From NCBI GenBank assembly GCA_936924235.1, contig CAKZHN010000179.1:1-64000 (forward strand): 64,000 nt of DNA, in the 5' to 3' direction. Within the stretch, counting starts at the first letter, position 1; each line of letters begins with the position of its first letter. Positions 1-8,188 of this stretch are shown here, piece after piece. The notes under the pieces are model-generated. The model had not been told where the DNA came from. It worked only from the letters and a program-made list of their open reading frames with translations, and made no database searches. The position numbers and the translations under genes were made by a program. This DNA is from an uncultured Rhodoplanes sp. (GTDB lineage Bacteria > Pseudomonadota > Alphaproteobacteria > Rhizobiales > Xanthobacteraceae).

Positions 1-334
1 GCACCTGACGCTGCTCCGGGCCGAGCTGCCCGGCGAGGCGGCGCACCACCAGCCGCTCCAGCCCGAGCCGCACGTCGAAGGTGTCGCGCGCCTCCTCCCA
101 GCTTGGCGTCGCGACCGAAGCGCCGCGGTTCCTCCGCAGCTCGACGAGCCCCTCGGCCGCGAGCTGGCCCAGAGCGCTGCGCACGATGGTGCGGCTCGCG
201 CCGAAGCGCTCGCCGATGGTGTCCTCGGGGAGCTTGGCGCCGGGCTCCAGCGCCTGCTCGATGATGGCGTGGCGGAGCGCCCGGTAGATCAGCGCCGCCC
301 GGTCGGTGCTGGGCTTGGGCTTCGATCGGACCAT
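1..334 (-). CDS. GntR-family transcriptional regulator (partial, C-terminus off the left edge)
   Basis: The visible 111 residues begin with an ATG at 334 and contain a winged-helix GntR DNA-binding domain: the segment GAKLPEDTIGERFGASRT, then VRSALGQLAAEGLVEL and the wing RNRGASVA. The sequence runs off the window just as an FCD-type effector domain would begin (DVRLGLERLVVRRLA). GntR/FCD proteins repress or activate catabolic operons in response to small organic acids. It lies 70 bases downstream of the last gene of the minus-strand transport operon, on the same strand, so it may be that operon's regulator. That link is inferred from position. The effector cannot be named. Confidence 0.85.
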   Translation of the reverse strand, partial: MVRSKPKPSTDRAALIYRALRHAIIEQALEPGAKLPEDTIGERFGASRTIVRSALGQLAAEGLVELRRNRGASVATPSWEEARDTFDVRLGLERLVVRRLAGQLGPEQRQV

Positions 335-404
335 GAACAGGCGGCTCCAGACAGGCTGGCGGCTATGGTCACCATACCGCCGGGCCAGTCAATGGACGGC
401 GCCG

Positions 405-1367
405 TCACTTGGTGACGTAAGGCTTGATCTGCTCGGCGAAATATTCGTCCGCGGTGTGCTTGGACTTGAGCTCGCCGTTCTCGATCATCATGTCGATCAC
501 GGCCTGCCACTTGTCGGCGCGCACCTTGTAGTCCCAGCCGATCATCGGCATGTCCTTGACAAGGTTGGCGGGCAGGCCGGTGTAGGCCACCACCTCGGCG
601 CGGGCGCGCTCCGGATCGGCCATCATGTATTCGATCGACTCCTTGATCGACTTGGTGAAGCCCTCGACCGCCTTGGGATTGGCTTTCACAAAGGTCGATT
701 TGGCGAACCACGCGCCCAGCGGCTGCTCGGGAATGGAGTCGGTGTAGTCCCAGGCGATCACACGGCCAAGGCCCGTGGCGATCGCCTGGGTGGTGTAGGG
801 ATCGACGGTGTCGATGGCGTCGACCTGCTTCGACCGGAGCGCGTCGAACTGGCTCGGGAATGGGATCTCGATCAGCTGCAGCTTGGTGATGTCGACGCCG
901 GCGCGTTTGAACAGCATCTGCATGGCGACGGTCTTCTGGCTGTGCAGGCCGGACACCGCGATCTTCTTGCCGGCCAGGTCGGCGAGCGTGTGGTAGGGCG
1001 AATCCTTCAGCACCTGCACCGAGCCGGTATCCGGCCCTTTGGCCTGGGCGATCTCGTTCTGCGCGATCGCGACGAGATCGAAGCCGCGCTCGACCGCCGT
1101 CATCGCGGTCCCTGGAATCGACAGGATGATATCCACCGAGCCGCCGCGATGCGCCGCGATCGCCTCGTTGCCGGTGCGGAACTCGACCAGCGTGACGTCG
1201 AGGCCGTTCTTCTGAAAGATGCCGCGCTCCTTCGCGGTCCACGGATTGGTCAGCGCCGCCATCTTCAGCACGCCGACCTTGAGGGGTGCGAGCTTCTGGT
1301 CCTGCGCGGCCGCCGGCCCCGCCATGAACAGCGCGACAGTCAGTCCGATGATCTGAAATAGACGCAT
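405..1367 (-). CDS. ABC transporter substrate-binding protein, NitT/TauT (SsuA-like) family
   Basis: A 320-residue periplasmic binding protein. The start at 1367 has AAGGAG seven bases upstream; a GTG start 24 bases earlier is possible but has no such site. Residues 1-21 are a signal peptide ending AAA-QD. The PBP2 fold follows, with the family pattern LKVGVLKMAALTNPW, a middle segment on SIPG and DTVDPYTTQ, and a C-terminal helix run. It is the last transport gene of the ten-gene minus-strand operon and probably serves the permease at 3364 and ATPase at 4137. It aligns without visible gaps over long stretches with the protein at 12182-13156 (shared IPEQPLG, WFAK, VIDMM), so the two are paralogues. 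The ligand is unknown; the family takes sulfonates, nitrate, pyrimidine precursors and aromatic acids. Confidence 0.88.
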   Translation of the reverse strand: MRLFQIIGLTVALFMAGPAAAQDQKLAPLKVGVLKMAALTNPWTAKERGIFQKNGLDVTLVEFRTGNEAIAAHRGGSVDIILSIPGTAMTAVERGFDLVAIAQNEIAQAKGPDTGSVQVLKDSPYHTLADLAGKKIAVSGLHSQKTVAMQMLFKRAGVDITKLQLIEIPFPSQFDALRSKQVDAIDTVDPYTTQAIATGLGRVIAWDYTDSIPEQPLGAWFAKSTFVKANPKAVEGFTKSIKESIEYMMADPERARAEVVAYTGLPANLVKDMPMIGWDYKVRADKWQAVIDMMIENGELKSKHTADEYFAEQIKPYVTK

Positions 1368-1455
1368 TGCGATCTCCTTACGCGTGTTCACGCCGCATCC
1401 TGACGGTTCAGCAAGAAGCAGGCCAGACCTCGCGCGGCGGCGAGGCGTCGCAGCC

Positions 1456-2301
1456 TCACTTCTCTCCGGTCGCCGTCTTGTAGGCTTCGATGATCTCCGC
1501 GCCGGTGGCGAACCACACCTTGTCGTGGCCTTTGATGTACTGCAGCGCGCGGTCGAGATAGCGGATGCGGTGCGGCGAGCCGATCAGGAACGGATGCAGC
1601 GCGATGCTCATCACCCGCGGCGTCTTGGCCGCCTCCTCGTACAGCACGTCGAAGGCGTCGTGCACGCGCTGCAGGAAATCCTCGATGCTGATCGACGGCA
1701 TGTTGAACAGCGGCATGTCGTTCAGCTCGACCGTGTAGGGAATGCTGTAGAGCCCGTTGTTCATGCGATAGGGCAGGTCGTCGTTGACCCAGTCGCAGGT
1801 GTACTCGACGCCGTTCTTGCGGAGCAGCTCGATGCTGTTGAAGGTCTCGGTCAGACCCGGGCCGAGCCAGCCGCGCATCTTCTGGCCGTAGCTCTCGATG
1901 ATGGTGCGGGTCTCGGCGATGACGACGTTTTCCTGCTGCTCCGACATGCCGGTCAGCATCACCGAGTTGGTGAGCCCGTGGCCCATCAGCTCCCAGTTCA
2001 GGTCGGCGCAGGCCTTCATGATGCGCGGATAGAACTTGCCGACCTCGCCGTTCAGCGCCACGGAGCCGCGCACGCCGTGCTTGGCCATCACGTCCATCAG
2101 CCGCCAGATGCCGACGCGATTTCCATAGTCGCGACGTGAGTGATTGCGAACGTCCGGCGCGTTCGCGCCGAGCTCGACATGGAAGTGCTCGATGTTGGGG
2201 ATCACCCACACCGCGATGCGGGCGCCGTTCGGCCATGTGAACGGCGGATGGTCGACGATGGCGCGATAGGGAAAATGCTTGAACGGGTCTGAAGCACTCA
2301 A
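1456..2301 (-). CDS. Polysaccharide deacetylase-fold hydrolase (PuuE allantoinase / cyclic-imidase-like)
   Basis: A 281-residue protein of the NodB-like polysaccharide deacetylase superfamily (COG0726), in the branch with allantoinase PuuE and cyclic imide hydrolases rather than true sugar deacetylases. Visible marks are FTWPNGARIAVW near the N-terminus, the Trp/Gly-rich centre GWLGPGL, and a late His segment ALHPFLIGSPHR. The classical TFDD metal motif of NodB is not seen. I chose the TTG start at 2301 because AGGAGG lies eight bases upstream; a TTG at 2334 would overlap the LLM gene and lacks a site. It sits between the LLM monooxygenase and a binding protein in one operon. C-N hydrolysis of a cyclic amide is an inference from family and context. 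Confidence 0.8.
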   Translation of the reverse strand: MSASDPFKHFPYRAIVDHPPFTWPNGARIAVWVIPNIEHFHVELGANAPDVRNHSRRDYGNRVGIWRLMDVMAKHGVRGSVALNGEVGKFYPRIMKACADLNWELMGHGLTNSVMLTGMSEQQENVVIAETRTIIESYGQKMRGWLGPGLTETFNSIELLRKNGVEYTCDWVNDDLPYRMNNGLYSIPYTVELNDMPLFNMPSISIEDFLQRVHDAFDVLYEEAAKTPRVMSIALHPFLIGSPHRIRYLDRALQYIKGHDKVWFATGAEIIEAYKTATGEK

Positions 2302-2314
2302 GACACGATCCTCC

Positions 2315-3346
2315 TCAGGCGGCAGTGCGCGCAACGGTGTGGGGCAGCTTCGGCATGATGCGGTCGATGAAGTTGCGCAAGCCCTGCATCATCGGATGGA
2401 AATGCAGCATCAGCAATTCGACGCCCGCAGCCCTGTATTGCTCGATGCGCTCGACGATCACCTCCGGCGTGCCGACGAGGCCTGCGCCGAGCGCCAGCGC
2501 CGGCACCAGGGCGAGGCGGTTGGTCGCGCCATAGGCCTCCAGCGCCTCGGCCTGGGCATGGGCCTCGGCCAGCGTGTCGCAGCAGATCATGTGCGTGCTG
2601 ATGCCGTAGCGCAGCGTGCGGCCGTGGGACTTGGCGCGATCGTTCATGTCGACGATGTCGCGCGCGACGCCCGCGATGTTCGCCTCGAAGTTCCGGAAGC
2701 CGGGCTTGTAGCTCACGAACCAGATGTCGCAGTGCCGGGCGATGGTGTCCTTGCCGGGGCCGGAGCGGCTTGCGGCGTAGATCGGCGGGTGCGGCTTCTT
2801 CCGCGGGCGGGTCGGCAGCCGTCCGTCCTTGAGCCGGAAGAACTCGCCGTCGAAGCTGAACGGGTCTTGCGTCCACAAGCCCTTCAGCACCGAGACGAAT
2901 TCGTCCATGCGGCGGCTGCGGGCCTCGGCGTCGTCGGTCCACGAGCCGTTGCCGTACATGTTGAACTCGTCGGCCCACCAGCCGTTGACGATGTTGATGG
3001 CGCAGCGACCTTCGCTGATGCGGTCGAGGCTCGCGCCGAATTTCGCGGCAAGCTGCGGCAGCACGATGCCCGGATGTACCGCCGGCATGATTTCGATGGT
3101 CCTGGTCTGCGCAGCCAGCGCCGATGACAGCATCCAGGCGTCGAGGTCGGGGCCGAGATAGCGTTGGGCGATGAGCGTCGAGTCGAAGCCCGCGCTCTCG
3201 GCCTCGCGCACCACGTCGATGGCGAACTGATAGGAGCCGTCCGAGCCGTCGCCAGCGCCGGGTGTCGAAAGCTCGGCGATGGCATCCTGCATCCGCGGCT
3301 CCGGGCGGATGGTGTGGGGCAGCGGTGTCCAGATGCCAAACCGCAT
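2315..3346 (-). CDS. LLM-class flavin-dependent oxidoreductase (bacterial luciferase-like monooxygenase)
   Basis: A 343-residue TIM-barrel monooxygenase of the bacterial luciferase / alkanesulfonate monooxygenase group, using reduced flavin and O2. The N-terminus MRFGIWTPLPHTI, the strand NIVNGWWADEF around residue 119, the basic RKKPHPPIYAASRSGPG segment (flavin phosphate region) and the late HFHPMMQGLRNF are characteristic. The ATG at 3346 has GGAGG upstream. Close relatives cleave C-S bonds of sulfonates or sulfones, or oxidise N-heterocycles such as uracil (RutA). No flavin reductase gene is visible nearby. The operon setting with two ABC importers of the sulfonate/nitrate class suggests that it acts on an imported substrate. 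Confidence 0.88.
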   Translation of the reverse strand: MRFGIWTPLPHTIRPEPRMQDAIAELSTPGAGDGSDGSYQFAIDVVREAESAGFDSTLIAQRYLGPDLDAWMLSSALAAQTRTIEIMPAVHPGIVLPQLAAKFGASLDRISEGRCAINIVNGWWADEFNMYGNGSWTDDAEARSRRMDEFVSVLKGLWTQDPFSFDGEFFRLKDGRLPTRPRKKPHPPIYAASRSGPGKDTIARHCDIWFVSYKPGFRNFEANIAGVARDIVDMNDRAKSHGRTLRYGISTHMICCDTLAEAHAQAEALEAYGATNRLALVPALALGAGLVGTPEVIVERIEQYRAAGVELLMLHFHPMMQGLRNFIDRIMPKLPHTVARTAA

Positions 3347-3363
3347 GGGCGCCTCCGTCCGGG

Positions 3364-4122
3364 TCAGGCCTCGACACTGGTGCCGCGCCAGCGCAGCAGA
3401 TAGCCCTCGGCCTTGAGGAACAGGAAATTGATCAGGAAGCCGAGCAGGCCCAGCGTGAAGATGCCGGCGAACATCTCGGGCACGCGGAACACGCGCTGCA
3501 TGTCGAGGATGAAATAGCCGATGCCGCTACTGCCTGCGATCATCTCGGCGACCACAGCGACGATGAGCGAGATGCCGAGGCTGATGCGCATGCCGGTGAG
3601 GATGCTTGGCAGCGACGCTGGCAGCACGATCGACCACAGCGCGCGCAGCCACGACACCCCGAAGGTGCGGCCGGTGTCGATCAGCACCGGATCGACGGAG
3701 CGTACGCCGCTGTAGGTGTTGAGCAGGATCGGGAAGATACAGGCCAGGAAGACCACGAAGATCTTCATCTCGTTGTCGATGCCGAGGAACAGGATCGCGA
3801 CCGGGATATAGGCCGAGCTCGGGATCGGCCGGACGAACTCGGTGATCGGCTCGAGCAGGCGGTAGACGAACGGCACGCTGCCCATCAGCAGCCCGACCGG
3901 CACGGCGACCAGCGTGGCGAGACCGAAGCCCACGAAGATGCGCCACAGCGTCGGCCCAAGGCTCTGCAGCAGCGCGCCGCCGCCGATGTTCTCGATCCAC
4001 GATGCCGCGATGATGCTCACCCGCGGCATCGACACCGGGTCGATCCATTTTTCGGCCGACGCCAGCTCCCACAGCAGCAGGACTGCGACGATCAGAAGGA
4101 ACCCGGGCCAGCGTCTTCTCAT
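3364..4122 (-). CDS. ABC transporter permease, NitT/TauT (SsuC) family
   Basis: A 252-residue inner-membrane permease (BPD_transp_1 fold). An N-terminal membrane helix follows MRRRWPGFLLIVAVLLLW, and there are about six predicted segments. The EAA-type cytoplasmic loop is read as DTGRTFGVSWLRALWSIVLPASLPSI, which contacts the ATPase. The central SAYIPVAILFLGIDNEMKIF is typical of SsuC/TauC proteins. The gene follows the ATPase at 4137 with a 14-base gap and precedes the LLM monooxygenase by 17 bases, so translation is likely coupled. It probably forms one importer with that ATPase and the binding protein at 405. Confidence 0.9.
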   Translation of the reverse strand: MRRRWPGFLLIVAVLLLWELASAEKWIDPVSMPRVSIIAASWIENIGGGALLQSLGPTLWRIFVGFGLATLVAVPVGLLMGSVPFVYRLLEPITEFVRPIPSSAYIPVAILFLGIDNEMKIFVVFLACIFPILLNTYSGVRSVDPVLIDTGRTFGVSWLRALWSIVLPASLPSILTGMRISLGISLIVAVVAEMIAGSSGIGYFILDMQRVFRVPEMFAGIFTLGLLGFLINFLFLKAEGYLLRWRGTSVEA

Positions 4123-4136
4123 GCGGCTCTCTCGAA

Positions 4137-5000
4137 CTACGCCGGGCCGGCGCTTTTTTCCTGGACGAAGATGCTGGCGAACAGCTTCTGCCGCAGCTCG
4201 GTGAACTTCGGGTCAGCGCGCGTCGCGATCTGGTCGCGCGGCGAGGGCAGCGCGATCGGCACGTCCTCGGCGATGCCGCCGCCGGCACGATTGAGCGAGA
4301 TGATCCGGGTCGACAGGAACACCGCCTCGTCGACATCGTGGGTGACGAACAGGATGGTGATCGGCAGGGTCTGCCAGATGCGCATCACCAATTCCTGCAG
4401 GATCGCGCGCGTCATGGCGTCGACGGCCGAGAACGGCTCGTCCATCAGCAGCACCTCGGGCTCGCAGATCAGCGCCCGCGCGATGCAGACGCGCTGCTGC
4501 ATGCCGCCGGAGAGCTGGTAGGGATGGTAGTCCTCGTAGCCCTTCAGCCCGACGAGATCGATATATTCGCGGCAGCGCTCGCGCGCCTCCTTGCGCGGCA
4601 GGGAGCGCTGGGCCAGCAGGCCGAACTCGATGTTCTCGATCACGGTGCGCCAGGGCAGGATCGACTTGGTGTACTGCTGGAACACATAGATCATGCCCTT
4701 CGGCGGGCCCTTGACGGTGCGATCGTTGAACTGGATCTCGCCGCCGCTCGGCGTTTCCAGTCCGCTGATCAGCTTGAGCAGCGTCGACTTGCCGCAGCCC
4801 GACGGCCCGATCACCGAGAGAAAGCTCCGCCGCTCGATCGCGAAGTTGAGTCCATTGAACACGGTCAGTGCGCCGTGCTTGGACTTGAAGGTCTTGCCGA
4901 GATTGCGGACCGCGATGATCGGCTGCGCCGGAACTGCGCGCGGACCTTGCGCCACGCTTGCATCGGCTGGTTTGGAAAGCGCACTCACCGCCATGGTCAT
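4137..5000 (-). CDS. ABC transporter ATP-binding protein, NitT/TauT (SsuB) family
   Basis: A 287-residue nucleotide-binding subunit. Walker A is GPSGCGKST, the Q-loop lies in [14 protein letters not shown], the signature is LSGGMQQR, Walker B is [12 protein letters not shown] and the H-loop is VTHD. The C-terminal 50 residues ([17 protein letters not shown]) match the tail common in SsuB/TauB subunits. The ATG at 5000 overlaps the stop of the upstream ATPase in an ATGA arrangement, which indicates translational coupling. Two full ATPase genes in tandem in one operon show that the operon serves two separate importers; this one is paired by position with the permease at 3364. Confidence 0.92.
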   Translation of the reverse strand: MTMAVSALSKPADASVAQGPRAVPAQPIIAVRNLGKTFKSKHGALTVFNGLNFAIERRSFLSVIGPSGCGKSTLLKLISGLETPSGGEIQFNDRTVKGPPKGMIYVFQQYTKSILPWRTVIENIEFGLLAQRSLPRKEARERCREYIDLVGLKGYEDYHPYQLSGGMQQRVCIARALICEPEVLLMDEPFSAVDAMTRAILQELVMRIWQTLPITILFVTHDVDEAVFLSTRIISLNRAGGGIAEDVPIALPSPRDQIATRADPKFTELRQKLFASIFVQEKSAGPA

Positions 5001-5824
5001 GATTGGTCCGCGCTCATCTCCGCCTTGAAGTGCTGCCACAGCGCGCCGTAAGCATCGTCGAAGCCGGGCTCGAGATAAATCTCGAACACGTTACGCGGCC
5101 GGGCAAGCGGTATGCGATAGCGCTCCTTGACGCGGCCGGGCCGCTTGGTCATCACCACCACCTGGTCGGAAAGCGTGATCGCCTCGACCAGATCGTGGGT
5201 GATGAACAGCATGGTCATGCGCCGCTTCTGCCACAATTGCAGCAACTGGTGGTGCAGCATCATCCGGGTCTGCGCGTCGAGCGCGCCGAACGGCTCGTCG
5301 AGCAGGATCACCTCGGGCTCGTAGATGAAGGCGCGGGCGATCGACACGCGCTTCTGCATGCCGCCGGAGAGTTGCGACGGATAGCTGTTCTCGAAGCCGG
5401 AAAGCCCGACATTGGCGATCCATTCCATCGCCCGTTCGCGGCGCTCACGCGCCGGCACGCCGCGCACCGCCAGCGGGAACTCGATGTTGGCGACCGCGGT
5501 GGCCCAGGGGAACAGGTTGCTGTCCTGCGTCACGAAGCCGATGCCGGTGTTGAGCCCCCGCACTTCGCTGCCATTGTAGAGCGTGCGGCCGCTCGATGGC
5601 GCAAGCAGTCCCGCGACAAGGCGCAGCAGCGTGGTCTTGCCGCAGCCCGACGGCCCGACCACGGTGGTGATCTGGCCGCGCGGCACCGTGAGGCTCACAT
5701 GATCGAGCGCCATCATCGCTCCGCCGTCGCCGCCGAAGGCGAGGCTGACGTCGTCGAACTCGATCGCAGCGTCGACCGGCGCCGGCGCTTCGGTGCGAAC
5801 GGAGCGCAGCACGGATTTCAGCAT
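4997..5824 (-). CDS. ABC transporter ATP-binding protein, NitT/TauT (SsuB) family
   Basis: A 275-residue nucleotide-binding subunit with Walker [11 protein letters not shown]-loop in [12 protein letters not shown], signature LSGGMQKR, Walker [13 protein letters not shown] and switch His in ITHD. The tail [10 protein letters not shown] matches the family. It is distinct in sequence from the ATPase it precedes, so this is not a recent tandem duplication. The gene follows the binding protein at 5847 by 22 bases and probably works with that protein and with the permease at 6966. Confidence 0.92.
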   Translation of the reverse strand: MLKSVLRSVRTEAPAPVDAAIEFDDVSLAFGGDGGAMMALDHVSLTVPRGQITTVVGPSGCGKTTLLRLVAGLLAPSSGRTLYNGSEVRGLNTGIGFVTQDSNLFPWATAVANIEFPLAVRGVPARERRERAMEWIANVGLSGFENSYPSQLSGGMQKRVSIARAFIYEPEVILLDEPFGALDAQTRMMLHHQLLQLWQKRRMTMLFITHDLVEAITLSDQVVVMTKRPGRVKERYRIPLARPRNVFEIYLEPGFDDAYGALWQHFKAEMSADQS

Positions 5825-5846
5825 CGTGGGCCCCGGAGCCTGCGCA

Positions 5847-6872
5847 TCACGTCAGGAACTTGTTGGTCCAGAACTCGCCTTCGGCCGCGGCCGGCGTGTT
5901 CTTCACGGTCCGCATGTTCTTCGCGACCTTGATGCCGTTCTCCCACATCGCCTCGGACATCAGCCCACCGCGCGGGAAGGTGGCGCGGTCGCGCTCCATC
6001 GAACGGACAATGGCGCGGCCGTCGATCTTCGGGAATTCGGCCTTCAGCATCTCCAGCGAGTCGTCGAAGTTGCTCTGGATGTAGTCGCTGGCCTGCCCGA
6101 CGCTCTTGGCAATCGCGTGCACCGCCTCGGGCTTCGCGCTCGCGAACTCCGGCGTCACCGCCATGATGGTGTAGGGCATCTCCTTGAAGGCCGGCACCTC
6201 GGCCGCGAAGCTCAGATAGAAATCGCCGAAGCCGAGCAGCGCGACCTCGTCGGCGTCGGGCGCCGAGCCGACGATCACATCGACCTGGTTCTCGCGGAGC
6301 GCGGCGATGCGCGCTGCGCCGAAGCCCACGGCGAGCAGCTTGAAGTCGCGCTCCTCCATGCCATAGAGCGTCGCCGCGTATTTCATGTATTGCGCAGGTC
6401 CTCCGCCGATGGTGGAGACGCCGATGCGCGCTTCCTTCAGCGCCTTGATCTTGTCGGCGACCGGTGAGGCCGGCGTGATCCCGACCTTGCTCATCCAGTC
6501 GTTGCGCGCCGCCATCTGCATGGCGAGCCCGGTGGTGAAGGCCGCGATGGTCAGCGTCTTGATGCCCTTGTCCCAGGCGATCAGGAGATCGGTGCCGGTG
6601 AGGCAGGCGAAGTCGGCCTCGCCCGACGTCAACGCGGCCATCGCCAGCGGCCCGCCCTGGACGATCTTGATGCTGAAGTCGACGCCGTTCGCGGTCCAGA
6701 GGTCGCGGCGCTTGGCCACGTACAGCGCCGAGAACGACAGGCCCGGCGCCGAATAGACGCCGCGGCCCGGAATCAGGCCGGGCTTGCCTTGCGCCAGCGC
6801 CTGGAGTGGCGCGCCCGCCGCGAGCGCGAGGCCGGCGCCCAAGCTGCCGATGAAATCCCTACGCTTGAGCAT
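5847..6872 (-). CDS. ABC transporter substrate-binding protein, NitT/TauT family, likely Tat-exported
   Basis: A 341-residue binding protein. The start at 6872 has AGGAG seven bases upstream. The N-terminus MLKRRDFIGSLGAGLALAAG has a twin-arginine RRDF motif followed by a weakly hydrophobic stretch, so export through Tat in a folded state is likely; the other binding proteins nearby have ordinary Sec signals. The PBP2 pattern continues with GLSFSALYVAKRRDLW, ALTSGEADFACL and IGVSTIGGG. It lies between the permease at 6966 and the ATPase at 4997 in the same operon. Tat export often goes with a cofactor or a folding constraint, but no cofactor site is seen. The ligand is unknown. Confidence 0.87.
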   Translation of the reverse strand: MLKRRDFIGSLGAGLALAAGAPLQALAQGKPGLIPGRGVYSAPGLSFSALYVAKRRDLWTANGVDFSIKIVQGGPLAMAALTSGEADFACLTGTDLLIAWDKGIKTLTIAAFTTGLAMQMAARNDWMSKVGITPASPVADKIKALKEARIGVSTIGGGPAQYMKYAATLYGMEERDFKLLAVGFGAARIAALRENQVDVIVGSAPDADEVALLGFGDFYLSFAAEVPAFKEMPYTIMAVTPEFASAKPEAVHAIAKSVGQASDYIQSNFDDSLEMLKAEFPKIDGRAIVRSMERDRATFPRGGLMSEAMWENGIKVAKNMRTVKNTPAAAEGEFWTNKFLT

Positions 6873-6965
6873 GGTGTGCTCCTGTTCCCCTGGCGTGCGG
6901 CGCCCCCGCCGTTGTCCGCTCAATGCTCGCAAGTTTGGTGCCATCGTTCCTGGTGTTTTGGCGGC

Positions 6966-7781
6966 TCATAGCTGCACCGCCGCGCCTTCGACGTGACGCC
7001 AGCGGATCGCCATGCGCTCCAGCCGCGTCAGCAGATAATTGCTCAGGAACACGATCACGATCAGCGCCAGGATGCCGGCGAACAGCGCCGGCGCGTCGTA
7101 GGTCTGCGAGGCATAGAGAATGAAATGGCCGAGCCCCTCGTTCGAGCCGATATATTCGCCGATCACCGCGCCGATCACCGCGTAAGGCACCGCGGTCTTG
7201 AGTCCGATGAAGATCTGATGCGCCGCCGACGGCAGGATCACGCGCGTCGCGCATTGCCGCCATGACGCGCCCATCAGGCGCGCCAGCCGCACCAGCTCCT
7301 CGTTGACGTTGAGCAGCCCCGAATAGGTGTTGAAGAACACCAGGAAGAACGAGGCCAGCACCACCACCGCCACCTTGGACGGCATGCCGAGCCCCAGCCA
7401 GATGATGAACAGCGGCGCGAGCGCAATCTTCGGAATGCTGTACAGCCCGATGATGAACGGCTCCAGCAGATCGGAGAGCAGCTTGGAGCGGCCGAGAATG
7501 AAGCCGAGCGCCAAGCCCACGCCCGCGCCGATGCCGTAGCCGATTACGATCTCGGTCAGCGTCACGATGATGTCGCGGTGGAACGACGGGTCGGCGGCAA
7601 GCTCGACGATCTTATCCCAGACGATCAGCGGCCGGCTGAAGAAGGGGACATTCTTGTCGGACACGCCGAACTGCCACAGCACGAGCAGCGCGGCCACGAT
7701 ACCGAGCTGCGCCGCGATCAGGCCGGTTCGCCGCAGCCCAGCGCTTCCGAAACCGGACTTGAGCGATGGACTGGCCGGCAT
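6966..7781 (-). CDS. ABC transporter permease, NitT/TauT (SsuC) family
   Basis: A 271-residue permease of the SsuC/TauC family. The first membrane helix is near residues 14-32 (TGLIAAQLGIVAALLVLWQ). The EAA loop is LVRLARLMGASWRQCATRVILPSAA and the conserved IGLYSIPKIALAPLFIIWLG lies before it. The ATG at 7781 follows the Rieske protein stop by 14 bases. It is probably the membrane partner of the Tat-type binding protein at 5847 and the ATPase at 4997, giving the first of two complete importers in this operon. Confidence 0.9.
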   Translation of the reverse strand: MPASPSLKSGFGSAGLRRTGLIAAQLGIVAALLVLWQFGVSDKNVPFFSRPLIVWDKIVELAADPSFHRDIIVTLTEIVIGYGIGAGVGLALGFILGRSKLLSDLLEPFIIGLYSIPKIALAPLFIIWLGLGMPSKVAVVVLASFFLVFFNTYSGLLNVNEELVRLARLMGASWRQCATRVILPSAAHQIFIGLKTAVPYAVIGAVIGEYIGSNEGLGHFILYASQTYDAPALFAGILALIVIVFLSNYLLTRLERMAIRWRHVEGAAVQL

Positions 7782-7795
7782 GGCGGTGATTCCCC

Positions 7796-8167
7796 TCAGC
7801 GCACGCGCCTGGCGTAGAGCGCGCCGTTGTCGTCCTTCACCTCGTAGACGCTGACCGAGAAGCCCGGGCAGTTGACGCCGCGGCCGTCGGCGAGGCGGAA
7901 CGTGAAGACATGCTGCTTGCAGCGGATCATGGTGTCGTTGCTGACGATATCGGCGTCGTGCAGCGAGAACTTCAGGTGCGGACAGAGCCGTTGCACGCCG
8001 CGGAAACCGGTCTTGGTGCGAAAGATCAGAATGCCTTCGCCGTCGACACGGGCCGGCGCCGGAAACTTGCCCGCGGCCGGATCGAGACCTTCGAGCTTCT
8101 GCCACGCCGGTTCGGCCGGCGTTTCGGCGCTTGCTGCGGCGCCGGCAGTTTCTGCGGATGAATCCAC
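7796..8167 (-). CDS. Rieske [2Fe-2S] ferredoxin-like protein
   Basis: A 123-residue soluble Rieske protein. Ligands are clear: C62-P-H64 and C83-K-Q-H86 in the pattern CxH-(18)-CxxH, so a [2Fe-2S] centre with two Cys and two His is expected. There is no membrane helix or signal peptide. The first 25 residues are Ala/Glu-rich and probably disordered. I chose the GTG start at 8167 because GGAG lies six bases before it; a TTG twelve bases earlier is the alternative. Small Rieske ferredoxins pass electrons to ring-hydroxylating oxygenases, and a Rieske oxygenase is encoded divergently at 10071, so the two may be partners. It could also act with the LLM enzyme. Pairing is inference. Confidence 0.85.
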   Translation of the reverse strand: MDSSAETAGAAASAETPAEPAWQKLEGLDPAAGKFPAPARVDGEGILIFRTKTGFRGVQRLCPHLKFSLHDADIVSNDTMIRCKQHVFTFRLADGRGVNCPGFSVSVYEVKDDNGALYARRVR

Positions 8168-8188
8168 GCGATGCTCCAAACTTCTGAA

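Noticed and set aside
306..1361. Plus-strand open frame of 351 codons
   Set aside because: Antisense to the well-supported binding protein at 405-1367; Leu/Gly/His/Arg-rich composition typical of shadow frames in high-GC DNA.
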